From assembly GCA_025059545.1 (NCBI GenBank), contig JANXDJ010000005.1:1-50616 (forward strand): 50,616 bases of DNA, read 5' to 3'. The translations under genes were made by a program, and so were the position numbers. Of the stretch, positions 7,270-14,888 are shown one piece after another (the stretch's first letter is position 1; every line of letters begins with the position of its first letter). The DNA comes from Archaeoglobaceae archaeon. GTDB lineage: Archaea; Halobacteriota; Archaeoglobi; Archaeoglobales; Archaeoglobaceae. The notes beneath the pieces were generated by a model. That model saw nothing but the letters and a program-made list of their open reading frames with translations. It searched no databases and was not told where the DNA came from.

Positions 7270-8339
7270 GTATTGCGGGCGCGGGAACGATGGGATCAGC
7301 AATCTCCGCACTTTTTGCAAACGCTGGTTACGAGGTGGTTCTTTACGACATAAGCGAAGAAGCTTTGAAAAGAGCCAAGAGTAGAAATAGCCACGAACAT
7401 CTTATAGAACTTGAAAAAGCTGGGCTTAGATTGCGGGAAACACTGGATAACATAGAATACACAACGAATTTTTCAGACTTGAAAGGTTGTGATCTTCTTT
7501 TAGAGACGATAAAAGAGGATCTGGATATAAAAATTCAATTTTTTAAAAAAATCGCGAGTATTTGTAAAAATGCGATCTTTGCAACAAATACCTCATCTTA
7601 TATGCCTTCTGAGATTTCTGAAGGAGCAAAAGTAAGCGTTTTTCTCTTTCATTTTTCCAATCCGCCGATCGAGATGCCTCTTGTCGAGATCTCCGGAGAG
7701 GGAGATGTGAAAAAGCTTGTTGAATATGCAGAAAGAATAGGAAAGAAGCCAGTGGTATTGAAGAAACAATGTAGAGGACATGTTTTAAATAGAATGCTCT
7801 GTGCCCTCGGCATTTCGCTTGGCTATGCTTTAAAAATGGCAAGTCCTTATGAGATCGATGCTTCGATCAAGCTATTTGGGTTCAAGTATGGTTTGTTCGA
7901 GATCTTCGATAGGATCGGTTTGGATATTTCATTAGACGTGCTTAAAAGCCTTGAAGAAGCGTATCCGAGATTTTCATCTGATTTTACGAAGGATGTGCTT
8001 AAACAATTTGTAGAATCGGGTAAGCTCGGAAAGAAGAGCGGAGAAGGATTTTATAAATGGGCTGGAGAAGAACCAATAGCTGAGAATGTTGAAGGTTATC
8101 CAGATGTCACAATTTTGCTTGGAGTGATAATAAATGAGGCTTTCAGGATGATCGAAGAGGGTATTGCAGATAAAGAGACTATAAACGAAGTTTGGAAGCT
8201 CGCAACCCTATCCCCGGGAATTTTTGATCTTGCTAAGCTCATAGGCTACGAAAACTTGATCTCAAATCTTGAAAAGGCTTACAAAGAGAGTGGTGCTGAG
8301 ATCTTCAAACCGATGATTCGAAAAGATTTAAATTTTTGA
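7257..8339 (+). CDS. 3-hydroxyacyl-CoA dehydrogenase
   Basis: A 360-residue NAD-dependent 3-hydroxyacyl-CoA dehydrogenase, the third step of beta-oxidation. The Rossmann motif GIAGAGTMG is at residues 5-13. The catalytic His is in FHFSNPP (H132), with the partner Glu region TIKED and NTSS. RGHVLNRML starts the first C-terminal dimerisation domain, ending in GKKSGEGFYKW, and a second, shorter helical domain follows. There is no enoyl-CoA hydratase domain, so hydration must be done by another protein. The start is GTG 7257 after AAGGTGGT and overlaps the end of the previous gene. It is the last gene of the SCP2/ACAD/ADC/ADC operon. Confidence 0.9.
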   Translation: MEIVGIAGAGTMGSAISALFANAGYEVVLYDISEEALKRAKSRNSHEHLIELEKAGLRLRETLDNIEYTTNFSDLKGCDLLLETIKEDLDIKIQFFKKIASICKNAIFATNTSSYMPSEISEGAKVSVFLFHFSNPPIEMPLVEISGEGDVKKLVEYAERIGKKPVVLKKQCRGHVLNRMLCALGISLGYALKMASPYEIDASIKLFGFKYGLFEIFDRIGLDISLDVLKSLEEAYPRFSSDFTKDVLKQFVESGKLGKKSGEGFYKWAGEEPIAENVEGYPDVTILLGVIINEAFRMIEEGIADKETINEVWKLATLSPGIFDLAKLIGYENLISNLEKAYKESGAEIFKPMIRKDLNF

Positions 8340-8354
8340 AGATTAAGATCTTGC

Positions 8355-8818
8355 ATGAACATTGTTCGGCTTTTTGTCTCAATAGCCTTGGTTATGTTGA
8401 TTGGAATTTTAGGTTCTTATTTTACCGCCCAGTCAGTTGAGGATTGATATCCCGCTCTTAAAAAGCCGTTTTTCACTCTGCCAAACTGGCTTTTCGCTTC
8501 CGCATGGACTTTTCTATACATCTTTATAGGCATAACGCTGTATATCTGCTGGAATAATGGATTTTGGAATGATTTTAAGCTGAAATTAGCCTTTTTTTAC
8601 AGCTTGCATTGAACTTTCTCTGGTCTCCACTTTTCTTCGGACTCAGAAGTCCATTTTTAGGACTTATTGATATTTTTGCATTGGATTTAGCTGTCATTGC
8701 AACGATTGTTTTGTTATTAAAGCACTCAAAAATTGCTTCTATGCTTCTAATCCCTTATCTTGCTTGGATCTTGTTCGCAACTCTACTTAATTTATTTGTT
8801 TACCTTCTCAATCCTTGA
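8355..8818 (+). pseudogene. tspO: TspO/MBR family membrane protein, broken by a nonsense codon and a frameshift
   Basis: Reading from ATG 8355 gives a hydrophobic TspO-like N-terminus. The frame meets TGA at 8445-8447, exactly where the family has the conserved Trp of the WYxxLxKP motif (the next residues read YPALKKPFFTLPNWLF). It continues as ASAWTFLYIFIGITLYICW until a run of seven T (8592-8598). Adding one T restores FFLQLALNFLWSPLFFGL and the rest of TspO through LLIPYLAWILFATLLNLFVY to the stop at 8816. Repaired, the protein would be 154 residues and five membrane helices, the normal TspO size. One TGG to TGA change plus one homopolymer deletion make a functional product unlikely. A sequencing error could explain the T-run but not both lesions. 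Confidence 0.88.
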
Positions 8819-8860
8819 TTAGCTTAGATTCTAAGCACTGCAAAAACTGAATAAGGTAAT

Positions 8861-8870
8861 GCTTATAAGT
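8861..8870 (+). promoter_or_regulatory. A-box of tRNA-Ser
   Basis: GCTTATAAGT is centred 28 bp before the mature tRNA 5' end, the usual archaeal spacing. Confidence 0.5.
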
Positions 8871-8893
8871 AGTCATAAGAACCTTTAAATCAT

Positions 8894-8978
8894 GCCGGGG
8901 TTGCCGAGTCCGGCTAAGGCGGTAGACTCGAGATCTACTGCTCTTGCGAGCGCGTGGGTTCAAATCCCACCCCCGGCG
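8894..8978 (+). tRNA. tRNA-Ser (anticodon CGA)
   Basis: The acceptor stem GCCGGGG pairs with CCCCGGC (8971-8977), followed by discriminator G 8978. The anticodon stem GTAGA/TCTAC encloses loop CTCGAGA with anticodon CGA. A long variable arm (CTCTTGCGAG region) is present, as expected for serine. The T-arm is GTGGG-TTCAAAT-CCCAC. CCA is not encoded and no intron is seen. Confidence 0.97.
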
Positions 8979-9147
8979 TGAATTTCTCAAAGTCCAACCT
9001 TGTTCAATTAAATATTTTATTTTACAGTATTTCCTAATGGAACTTAAAGCTCCTAAGTTGAGGTTTAGATCTGCATTTTAGCTCCTCTTATAGGATGGTT
9101 TAGGGTAGGTTAAGCAACAGATTTAAAATTTTCTGCGCACTTTTTTC

Positions 9148-9351
9148 ATGCCGATTGTGCAGGTTTATGTTTGGAGGGGAATCTCTTCGGAGGCTAAAAA
9201 GAAAATAATTTTGGGCATCACAAAAACTTTTGTGGACTTGGGCATACCCGCCGAGGCTGTTGAAATCGTAATTCAAGAGATTCCAAAAGAAGATTGGGGA
9301 ATTGGAGGACAATTAGCAAGTGAGAAGCTCAGAGATATAAAACCTCCTTAA
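9148..9351 (+). CDS. 4-oxalocrotonate tautomerase-family protein
   Basis: A 67-residue small tautomerase-fold protein. After removal of Met the N-terminal residue is Pro, the catalytic base of the family, in PIVQVYVWRG. Helix EAKKKIILGITKTF and the strand VEIVIQEIPKEDWGIGG follow as in 4-oxalocrotonate tautomerases. An A-box (ATTTAAAATT, 9121-9130) lies about 22-26 nt before ATG 9148, so the message is probably leaderless. It has no operon partner and is followed by T-rich DNA. The physiological substrate is unknown; such proteins isomerise enols or dehalogenate small acids in other organisms. Confidence 0.85.
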   Translation: MPIVQVYVWRGISSEAKKKIILGITKTFVDLGIPAEAVEIVIQEIPKEDWGIGGQLASEKLRDIKPP

Positions 9352-9370
9352 CTTTTATTTTTGATTTTTA
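9352..9370 (+). terminator. T-rich terminator after the tautomerase gene
   Basis: ACTTTTATTTTTGATTTTTA follows the stop codon directly. Clusters of T on the coding strand are the usual archaeal termination signal. Confidence 0.45.
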
Positions 9371-9688
9371 AGTAGAACCCTAAGCGTCATAAACCGAGCT
9401 ATTTGGATAAGGTTGGTGAAAAAATATAGCATGAGAGATTGAGAGCATAAACCTGGAGACGAATGCAAAGATATATCCACTCGGAGTAATAGAAATAACC
9501 CTTTCCACAGAATTTAGAAATTCAAGTTTTGACATGAGAATCGAGAAAGCCTACGGATCTCTTCGAACTGTTTTCGTTCGTTCTGGTATTGGAGTTGCCT
9601 GCTGAACTGAGAATTGAGGTGATCGACTACGTTCATGATTTGAGGAACATTTTGAAGTTCGCAGGCTCTAATTTATTTTTATCCGAAA
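9371..9688 (+). other. Gene-poor stretch with possible degraded coding fragments
   Basis: No intact gene is seen here. An open stretch at 9435-9605 without a good start codon reads IYPLGVIEITLS and then MRIEKAYGSLRTVF, and ends in TGA. In the +1 frame, 9589-9693 reads LELPAELRIEVIDYVHDL, helical and charged like small antitoxin-type proteins. The two could be pieces of one or two decayed genes. I recognise neither, and the reading may be accidental. Confidence 0.2.
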
Positions 9689-9714
9689 TTTAGGTTAACC
9701 TAAAAATTTATAAG
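9689..9714 (+). promoter_or_regulatory. feoAB promoter with DtxR/IdeR-like palindromic operator
   Basis: TTTAGGTTAACCTAAA (9689-9704) is a perfect 16-bp palindrome whose arms match the TTAGGTTA half-site of DtxR/IdeR iron-dependent repressors. It abuts the A-box TTTATAA (9708-9714), so a bound repressor would block TBP/TFB. The gene it controls is ferrous-iron transport feoAB. Iron-dependent repression is inferred from half-site likeness and target. Confidence 0.65.
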
Positions 9715-9744
9715 CAGAATTTGAGATCCTTAAACGGAAAAATT

Positions 9745-9960
9745 ATGCTTACATTGGAAAATGCCACTGGAATGGTTAGAGTGAGAGAGATTAAGGGTAG
9801 CAGGAGTTTTGTGCGAAGACTTGCAGATCTGGGTCTTGCTCCGGGGCAAATTGTAGAAGTATTGAGCAATGGACCACCGGTTGTGGTTAGAATTAAGGAT
9901 ACAAAGATCGCAATTGGAAAAGGAGTTGCAAGAAAGGTGATAGTGGAGAATGCAGAATAA
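9745..9960 (+). CDS. feoA: FeoA-like ferrous iron transport protein
   Basis: 71 residues with the SH3-like FeoA fold: RVREIKGS, then RRLADLGLAPGQIVEVLSNG (the family's LGLxPG motif) and strands through IAIGKGVARKVIVE. FeoA is a small cytoplasmic protein thought to bind FeoB. A TTG at 9721 would extend it, but the A-box at 9708-9714 puts transcription near 9738, so ATG 9745 is chosen. It overlaps feoB by 11 nt, which indicates coupled translation, and it lies directly behind the iron-box-like palindrome. Confidence 0.88.
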   Translation: MLTLENATGMVRVREIKGSRSFVRRLADLGLAPGQIVEVLSNGPPVVVRIKDTKIAIGKGVARKVIVENAE

Positions 9961-11938
9961 AATATACTTGATCGCCCAGCCAAATTCGGGAAAGACAACT
10001 CTTTTCAATCTTCTTGCTTGTGAAAATTGCTACGTTGCAAACTGGCCAGGAAAAACGGTAGAGGTTTTTCAAGCTAAAATTGTCCATCATGGAAGAGAAC
10101 TGCTCCTCGTCGATCTGCCCGGAATAAACAGTTTCAAGACTTTGGGCAGAGAAGAAAGTCTTACTAAGGAGTTCATAATGAAGGAAGACGAAGGCATTGC
10201 GGTTGTTATCGTTAATGGAGAATCGCTATACAGATCCTTTTACTTTGCAATTCAGGTTCTTGAGATGAAGAAAAGGTCAATCTTGGTGATAAACAAGTCC
10301 GATTATCTTGAAAAGAGGGGAGTACACATAAATCTTGAAATTCTGAAAGAAAAGCTTGGTGTAGAGGTTGTTCAGATCAGTGCCCTTCATGGCACTGGAA
10401 TTAATCAGTTGATGGATAGAATTTTAGACATTTTGGATGGAAGAATTAAGGGAAAAAGGCTGAAAATAAACTACGGAACACTTGAGAGTTATATAAACAA
10501 AGCTGAGGCAATTATTGGGAGCAGAAGCTTGGCTATAAAGGCAATCGAGGGAGAAGAGGAGATATTAACTTTACTTCCTGAGGAAAAGAGAAGAGAAATA
10601 GAGAAAATAAAGAAGGAAATAGAAGAGAAGTTTGCGAGTCCAGAGGAAATAATTGCAATGCATCGCCACAAATTCGTTGAAAACCTCCTTAATTCTGCTG
10701 TAAAAGAAGTAAAAGTTGCAAGATCTTCTTTCGAAGAAGGGCTTGACAAGATCTTTTTCAGCAAACTTGGAGCGATTTTTTCTATCTTGATCCTATTCAG
10801 CACCCTTTTTGTGGCTTTTACTGTAAACACTGGATTTCCGTTGAACCTGATCATTAAATTCTCAGGCAACGAAACCCTGGCAGAGCTTTTAGAGAACCTC
10901 AGTTTAGTCGGGATCATTTCGATGATTTTTGATTACCTTTCAGAGCTTTTAGATACGAATCTTCCCGATTCTCCCCTAAAAAGCCTGTTTATAAATGGAA
11001 TCTTAGCTGGGATAGGTGCTGTCGCATCCTTTTTCCCTCTTATATTAATATTAAATTTTTTAATGTCTCTGGTGGAAGACAGCGGTATTATGGCAAGGAT
11101 TGCAACCTCAATGGACAGATTTTTCTCCTTTTTCGGTCTCACTGGAAAATCTGTATTTCCTTTTGGTGTAAACTTGTCATGCAACGTTCCAGGAGTGATG
11201 GCGTCAAGAATTCTTGAAACTGATGCGGAAAGGATCAGAGTTGCATTGGCTTCTTCATTCGTTATCTGCCAGGCAAGACTACTGGTTATAATTCTATTTG
11301 CTATATTCTTCCTAGCATCTGCATTTCTTCAGAGTGCAGTAGTGATTAGTATCTACTTGCTTTCAACATTTATGTTTCTTTTAGCCACGAAAGTCTATGG
11401 AAAAGCAGTTAAAGAAGAAACTTCCGATCTTTTGATTGAATTACCTCCTTATCATCTCCCGAACCTTAAAGTTGTGTGGTGGATTACATGGGAGAGAAGC
11501 AAGTCTTTTATCCTCAAAATATCTCAAATTCTGCTACTATTTGCAATTTTAGCATGGTTCATAAACTACATTGGAATTGCAAACTTGATCGGCGCAGGAA
11601 TTGCTAAGATCCTTTCACCATTCGGTTTGGAAGATCCTCGATTGGGTTTTGCACTTTTAATGGGGTTCTTTGCCAAGGAACTAATAATTTCCTCTTTAGC
11701 AGTCTCATTTGGCACTTCAGATCTAATTAAGATCTCTAATGAGCTCGCTTTGAGCACTCCTCAGGCGACAGCCCTAATTGTTTTTACAGCGTTTTACACA
11801 CCTTGCATCGCAACTATTTCTGCAATTCATTCTGAAGTTAGAAACTATAAGCTTTTGTTTTTCTCAATTGCATTTCAACTTTTGAGCGCTTATTTATTAG
11901 CTCTCCTGACTTTCTTGATCTTATCCTACCTAATTTAG
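9950..11938 (+). CDS. feoB: Ferrous iron transporter FeoB
   Basis: A 662-residue membrane protein. The N-terminal G domain has P-loop QPNSGKTTLFN (residues 10-20), DLPG (55-58) and NKSD (115-118). A helical spacer rich in Glu and Lys (about 165-255) is followed by the membrane part with the two gate segments, including CNVPGVMASR and the later CQARLLV, where FeoB has conserved cysteines. The length is in the usual range. It imports Fe(II) across the cytoplasmic membrane. The residue before the P-loop is Gln where most FeoBs have GN, a minor variation. It is the second gene of the feoAB operon and is followed by a convergent gene. Confidence 0.95.
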   Translation: MQNKIYLIAQPNSGKTTLFNLLACENCYVANWPGKTVEVFQAKIVHHGRELLLVDLPGINSFKTLGREESLTKEFIMKEDEGIAVVIVNGESLYRSFYFAIQVLEMKKRSILVINKSDYLEKRGVHINLEILKEKLGVEVVQISALHGTGINQLMDRILDILDGRIKGKRLKINYGTLESYINKAEAIIGSRSLAIKAIEGEEEILTLLPEEKRREIEKIKKEIEEKFASPEEIIAMHRHKFVENLLNSAVKEVKVARSSFEEGLDKIFFSKLGAIFSILILFSTLFVAFTVNTGFPLNLIIKFSGNETLAELLENLSLVGIISMIFDYLSELLDTNLPDSPLKSLFINGILAGIGAVASFFPLILILNFLMSLVEDSGIMARIATSMDRFFSFFGLTGKSVFPFGVNLSCNVPGVMASRILETDAERIRVALASSFVICQARLLVIILFAIFFLASAFLQSAVVISIYLLSTFMFLLATKVYGKAVKEETSDLLIELPPYHLPNLKVVWWITWERSKSFILKISQILLLFAILAWFINYIGIANLIGAGIAKILSPFGLEDPRLGFALLMGFFAKELIISSLAVSFGTSDLIKISNELALSTPQATALIVFTAFYTPCIATISAIHSEVRNYKLLFFSIAFQLLSAYLLALLTFLILSYLI

Positions 11939-11954
11939 CAATTCTCAAAAATTT

Positions 11955-13175
11955 TTAATGGTCTTGTAATTCCCTGATCTTCTCGTAGAGTATTGGCAAG
12001 AATAAACCCACATCGGTAACAACACCAATCGCTTGATGTGTCCCACGATCCATCAGTTTCATAACCGTCGCTGGATTTGAATCAACGCAGATCGTTTTAA
12101 CCCATGAAGGGAGTAGATTTCCCACTGCAACACTATGCAAGGTTGTTGCAAGCATTATAACCATGTCTATTCCTTCTAATGCTTTTTTCATTTCTGCCTT
12201 CGCAACCATGACATCCGTGATCACCTCTGGGAGTGGTCCGTCGTCTCTAATTGATCCTGCAAGTATAAATGGGATATTTCTGCGAACGCATTCGAACATT
12301 ATTCCATCCTTAACGATCCCACTCTCTACTGCCTTCTTTATTCCACCAAAAGCGATGATCTTACTGATCGTGTAAAGATGATGTCTATTACCTCCCGGAA
12401 CAGGTTTGCCCGTTTTTAGATCCATGCCCAAGGATGTGCCAAAGATTGATATTTCGATGTCGTGAACCGCTAAGGCATTTCCAGACAACAAAAGATCCAC
12501 AAAACCATCTCCTATCATTCCTGCAAGTGCATCTCTTGCAGCAGTATGATCTACAGCTGGTCCTGCAACCACAGCAATTTTTCCTCCAGATTTTTTCAGT
12601 TCCACAATTTCCTTTGCTATTGCTTCGATCATTTTTTCAGTAGGTCTCTCTGAAGAGATCTTTCCACCCATAAACTCGAAATACGTGGACTTTCTCGGTC
12701 TTTCTGGTGGAATGACTCTTACTCCTTTCTCCCCAACAACAACTAAGTCTCCTTTCTTCACATCACTTATTGGCAAACATAGAGCCTTTCCATCCTTAAG
12801 AACTATGATCCTATCCATGGCAATGCCTTCTACTTCAAGCCACTTCCCATTATGATGAACAAAGGTTAGGTTATTCGTCGTAACGTAGAAATTATCTGGA
12901 AGAATTTTATCTCCAGGAGCTTCAGCAAATTCAACCTCTTCTGCTTCAGGAATTCTTGCTCCGATCTTATGCAGCTCTTTAAGAATCAAAGCAAGATGCT
13001 CTTCATCTCTTCCAAAAACGATTATTCTTGCATAGCTATAATCCTGTTTCTTCTTTCCAACTTTAAATTCGACGATCTCGAACTCACCTTCAAGATCGAG
13101 GATCAAATCTAAAGCCTTTGGAAAGATCATCGAATCTATTAAATGCCCCTCAAACTCGAGTTCGCGAGCAATCAT
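11955..13175 (-). CDS. Archaeal ornithine cyclodeaminase (TIGR00300 / LOR-SDH-like family)
   Basis: 406 residues of the TIGR00300 family. The N-terminal LOR/SDH-like domain (ELEFEGHLIDSMIFPKALDL) is followed by a Rossmann-like NAD-binding domain (KIAVVAGPAVDHTAARDALA, LLSGNALAVHDIE, VPGGNRHHLYTISK, CVDSNPATVMKLMDRG). Archaeal members have been shown to convert ornithine to proline with release of ammonia. Its start overlaps the end of the TIM-barrel gene by 4 nt in a run argB to TIM-barrel to this gene. That places an ornithine-consuming enzyme with an ornithine-synthesis enzyme and supports the assignment. Confidence 0.85.
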   Translation of the reverse strand: MIARELEFEGHLIDSMIFPKALDLILDLEGEFEIVEFKVGKKKQDYSYARIIVFGRDEEHLALILKELHKIGARIPEAEEVEFAEAPGDKILPDNFYVTTNNLTFVHHNGKWLEVEGIAMDRIIVLKDGKALCLPISDVKKGDLVVVGEKGVRVIPPERPRKSTYFEFMGGKISSERPTEKMIEAIAKEIVELKKSGGKIAVVAGPAVDHTAARDALAGMIGDGFVDLLLSGNALAVHDIEISIFGTSLGMDLKTGKPVPGGNRHHLYTISKIIAFGGIKKAVESGIVKDGIMFECVRRNIPFILAGSIRDDGPLPEVITDVMVAKAEMKKALEGIDMVIMLATTLHSVAVGNLLPSWVKTICVDSNPATVMKLMDRGTHQAIGVVTDVGLFLPILYEKIRELQDH

Positions 13176-13942
13176 AAACTCCCCTTCAGATATCGGAATA
13201 AATACTCTCTTGTCTCTAAAATTGAGTTCTCCTCTCTTGTCTCGATCGTCATATAACTATCATATTCTGCCAAAGGAAATAAGCTTAAGTCTAATTTTCC
13301 TCTTCCAAGAGCTAAATGCTCATCTCTATCGCCATTGTTGTCATGCAGATGGACGTTCACAACTCTATCAAAGTTTTCAAGGAAAAATTCGCATTTTTGA
13401 ATGTTGTAATGCCCCAGATCGAGTGTTAAAGCTAATTCCGTCTCGTTAAGAATCTGCTTGAGGGCTTTCTCAATTCCACCCTTGATCGCAACCGTGTTCT
13501 CAAGAGATAGCAAAATTTCAGTTCTTTTAAGAAATGGCTTCAATTCTTTAAGCAATACTTTCTCGTTGTGCTCATCAAAAAGCTCTTGGGGAAAATAAAA
13601 GCTTCCATTATTTATAAATCCTGGGTTCCAGCCTATATGGAACGTTACGACTTCAGCTCCTGCTCGATCTGCTATGTGGAGCACTTTTTGCATTTCTGCA
13701 TAACTTGCCTTTCTCATGTTCTCGCTTGTAGCTATGAAATTTGTCGTCGTTGAAGGGGAATGGATCAATAGCTCTAAGTCGTAGCTCCACTTTAGCTCGA
13801 TCAACTCATTGTAGCTCAAGAGATCTGGAGAGTATAGCGGATGATCCATCAGAATTTCCACATGCTCAAAGCCATTGTTTGTCGCAAACTCGAAAGCCTC
13901 TTTTGGATTATGTCTGATGTCTGGCTGGGTCCCAATTTTCAT
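13172..13942 (-). CDS. TIM-barrel sugar-phosphate isomerase/epimerase-like protein
   Basis: A 256-residue protein of the xylose isomerase-like / AP endonuclease 2 TIM-barrel superfamily. Metal-ligand candidates are H in VEILMDHPLY and HSPSTT, E in EVVTFHIGWNPG, E in LSLENT, D and H in LTLDLGHYN, VHLHDN and MTIETRE. The sequence cannot show whether it is a sugar isomerase or a DNA-repair endonuclease; the short length and lack of extra loops favour an isomerase. It overlaps argB and the ornithine cyclodeaminase gene by 4 nt on each side, so it is co-translated with them, yet no sugar step is known in proline or arginine synthesis. Confidence 0.75.
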   Translation of the reverse strand: MKIGTQPDIRHNPKEAFEFATNNGFEHVEILMDHPLYSPDLLSYNELIELKWSYDLELLIHSPSTTTNFIATSENMRKASYAEMQKVLHIADRAGAEVVTFHIGWNPGFINNGSFYFPQELFDEHNEKVLLKELKPFLKRTEILLSLENTVAIKGGIEKALKQILNETELALTLDLGHYNIQKCEFFLENFDRVVNVHLHDNNGDRDEHLALGRGKLDLSLFPLAEYDSYMTIETREENSILETREYLFRYLKGSL

Positions 13943-14811
13943 AATTCCACCAGAGTTCCTATGCCCTCTTTAGTGAATAGCTCCAGAAGGATCGCATGCT
14001 TCCTGGAACCATCGATCACATGGACTTTTTCAACACCTCCTCTTAATGCCTTGGAGATCGCATCTACCTTCGGAAGCATCCCTCCTTTAAGAGAACCACT
14101 TTCAAGCATTTTTTCAAGTTCTAAAAGTTTTATCTTAGAGACCAGAGAATTTTTGTCGTTCACGTCTCTTAGAATTCCGGGGACATCTGTTAACATGATC
14201 AACTTCTTAGCCTTTAAAGCACTTGCAATGTCTCCAGCAACGTTGTCAGCGTTGAGATTGTAAACATTGCCCTCAAGATCCGCAGAGACTGGAGAAACTA
14301 CAGGAATAAATCCATTATCGAGCAAAATTCTTAGAATTTGGGGATTCACAAGTTTCGTCTCACCGACAAATCCAAGATCGACCATTGTCTCCTCCATTCC
14401 CTTCTTAAGTTTTAGAATCTTCTTTTCAGCGATGATCAGTAAACCATCTTTTCCGCTTAACCCGACCGCTTTCCCACCATTCTTTATAAACATTGAAACG
14501 ATCTTTGAATTTATTTTTCCATCAAGAACCATTTCAACCACTTCTATTGTTTCTTTATCGGTAACCCTTAGCCCTTGAACAAATTTCGGCTTTAATCCAA
14601 GCTTTTCCATTTTCTCAGAGATCTCAGGACCACCACCGTGCACGACAACAGGCTTTATGCCTGTGAAGTATAGAAGAAGAATGTCCTTTACAGTTTCTTC
14701 GAGGACTTCGTCATTCACCATCGCATGTCCGCCAATCTTGATCACCATCGTCTCTCCATAGAACTCTCTTATGAATGGTAGAGCTTCGAGCAGGATCTCG
14801 ACGTTTTCCAT
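13939..14811 (-). CDS. argB: Acetylglutamate kinase
   Basis: A 290-residue amino-acid kinase that phosphorylates N-acetyl-L-glutamate in arginine (ornithine) synthesis. Visible motifs are VIKIGGHAMV, VVVHGGGPEIS (glycine-rich loop), FVQGLRVTD, GLSGKDGLL, NLNADNVAGDIA (nucleotide and substrate binding) and ML-TDVPGIL. The length is normal. It is the first gene of the argB/TIM-barrel/ornithine-cyclodeaminase operon and is divergent from ubiD with about 77 bp between them. It could in principle be an aminoadipate kinase (LysZ), but lysA elsewhere in the window indicates the diaminopimelate route to lysine, so acetylglutamate is favoured. Confidence 0.92.
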   Translation of the reverse strand: MENVEILLEALPFIREFYGETMVIKIGGHAMVNDEVLEETVKDILLLYFTGIKPVVVHGGGPEISEKMEKLGLKPKFVQGLRVTDKETIEVVEMVLDGKINSKIVSMFIKNGGKAVGLSGKDGLLIIAEKKILKLKKGMEETMVDLGFVGETKLVNPQILRILLDNGFIPVVSPVSADLEGNVYNLNADNVAGDIASALKAKKLIMLTDVPGILRDVNDKNSLVSKIKLLELEKMLESGSLKGGMLPKVDAISKALRGGVEKVHVIDGSRKHAILLELFTKEGIGTLVEL

Positions 14812-14888
14812 GATCCGAATTAGTTGCGAGATTAAGAATTTTGCTTAACCTAAGAAGAGATTATATTTTTAAATACTCTTCATATTTC

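Noticed and set aside
8445..8447. TGA in tspO read as selenocysteine or another recoded residue
   Set aside because: The position is a conserved Trp in the family, no SECIS-like structure was seen, and a second frameshift is present, so a simple nonsense mutation is the better explanation.
14846..14856. TTAACCTAAG as a second full iron box
   Set aside because: Only one half-site matches; the other arm is missing, so it is noted as a weak half-site and not listed as an operator.
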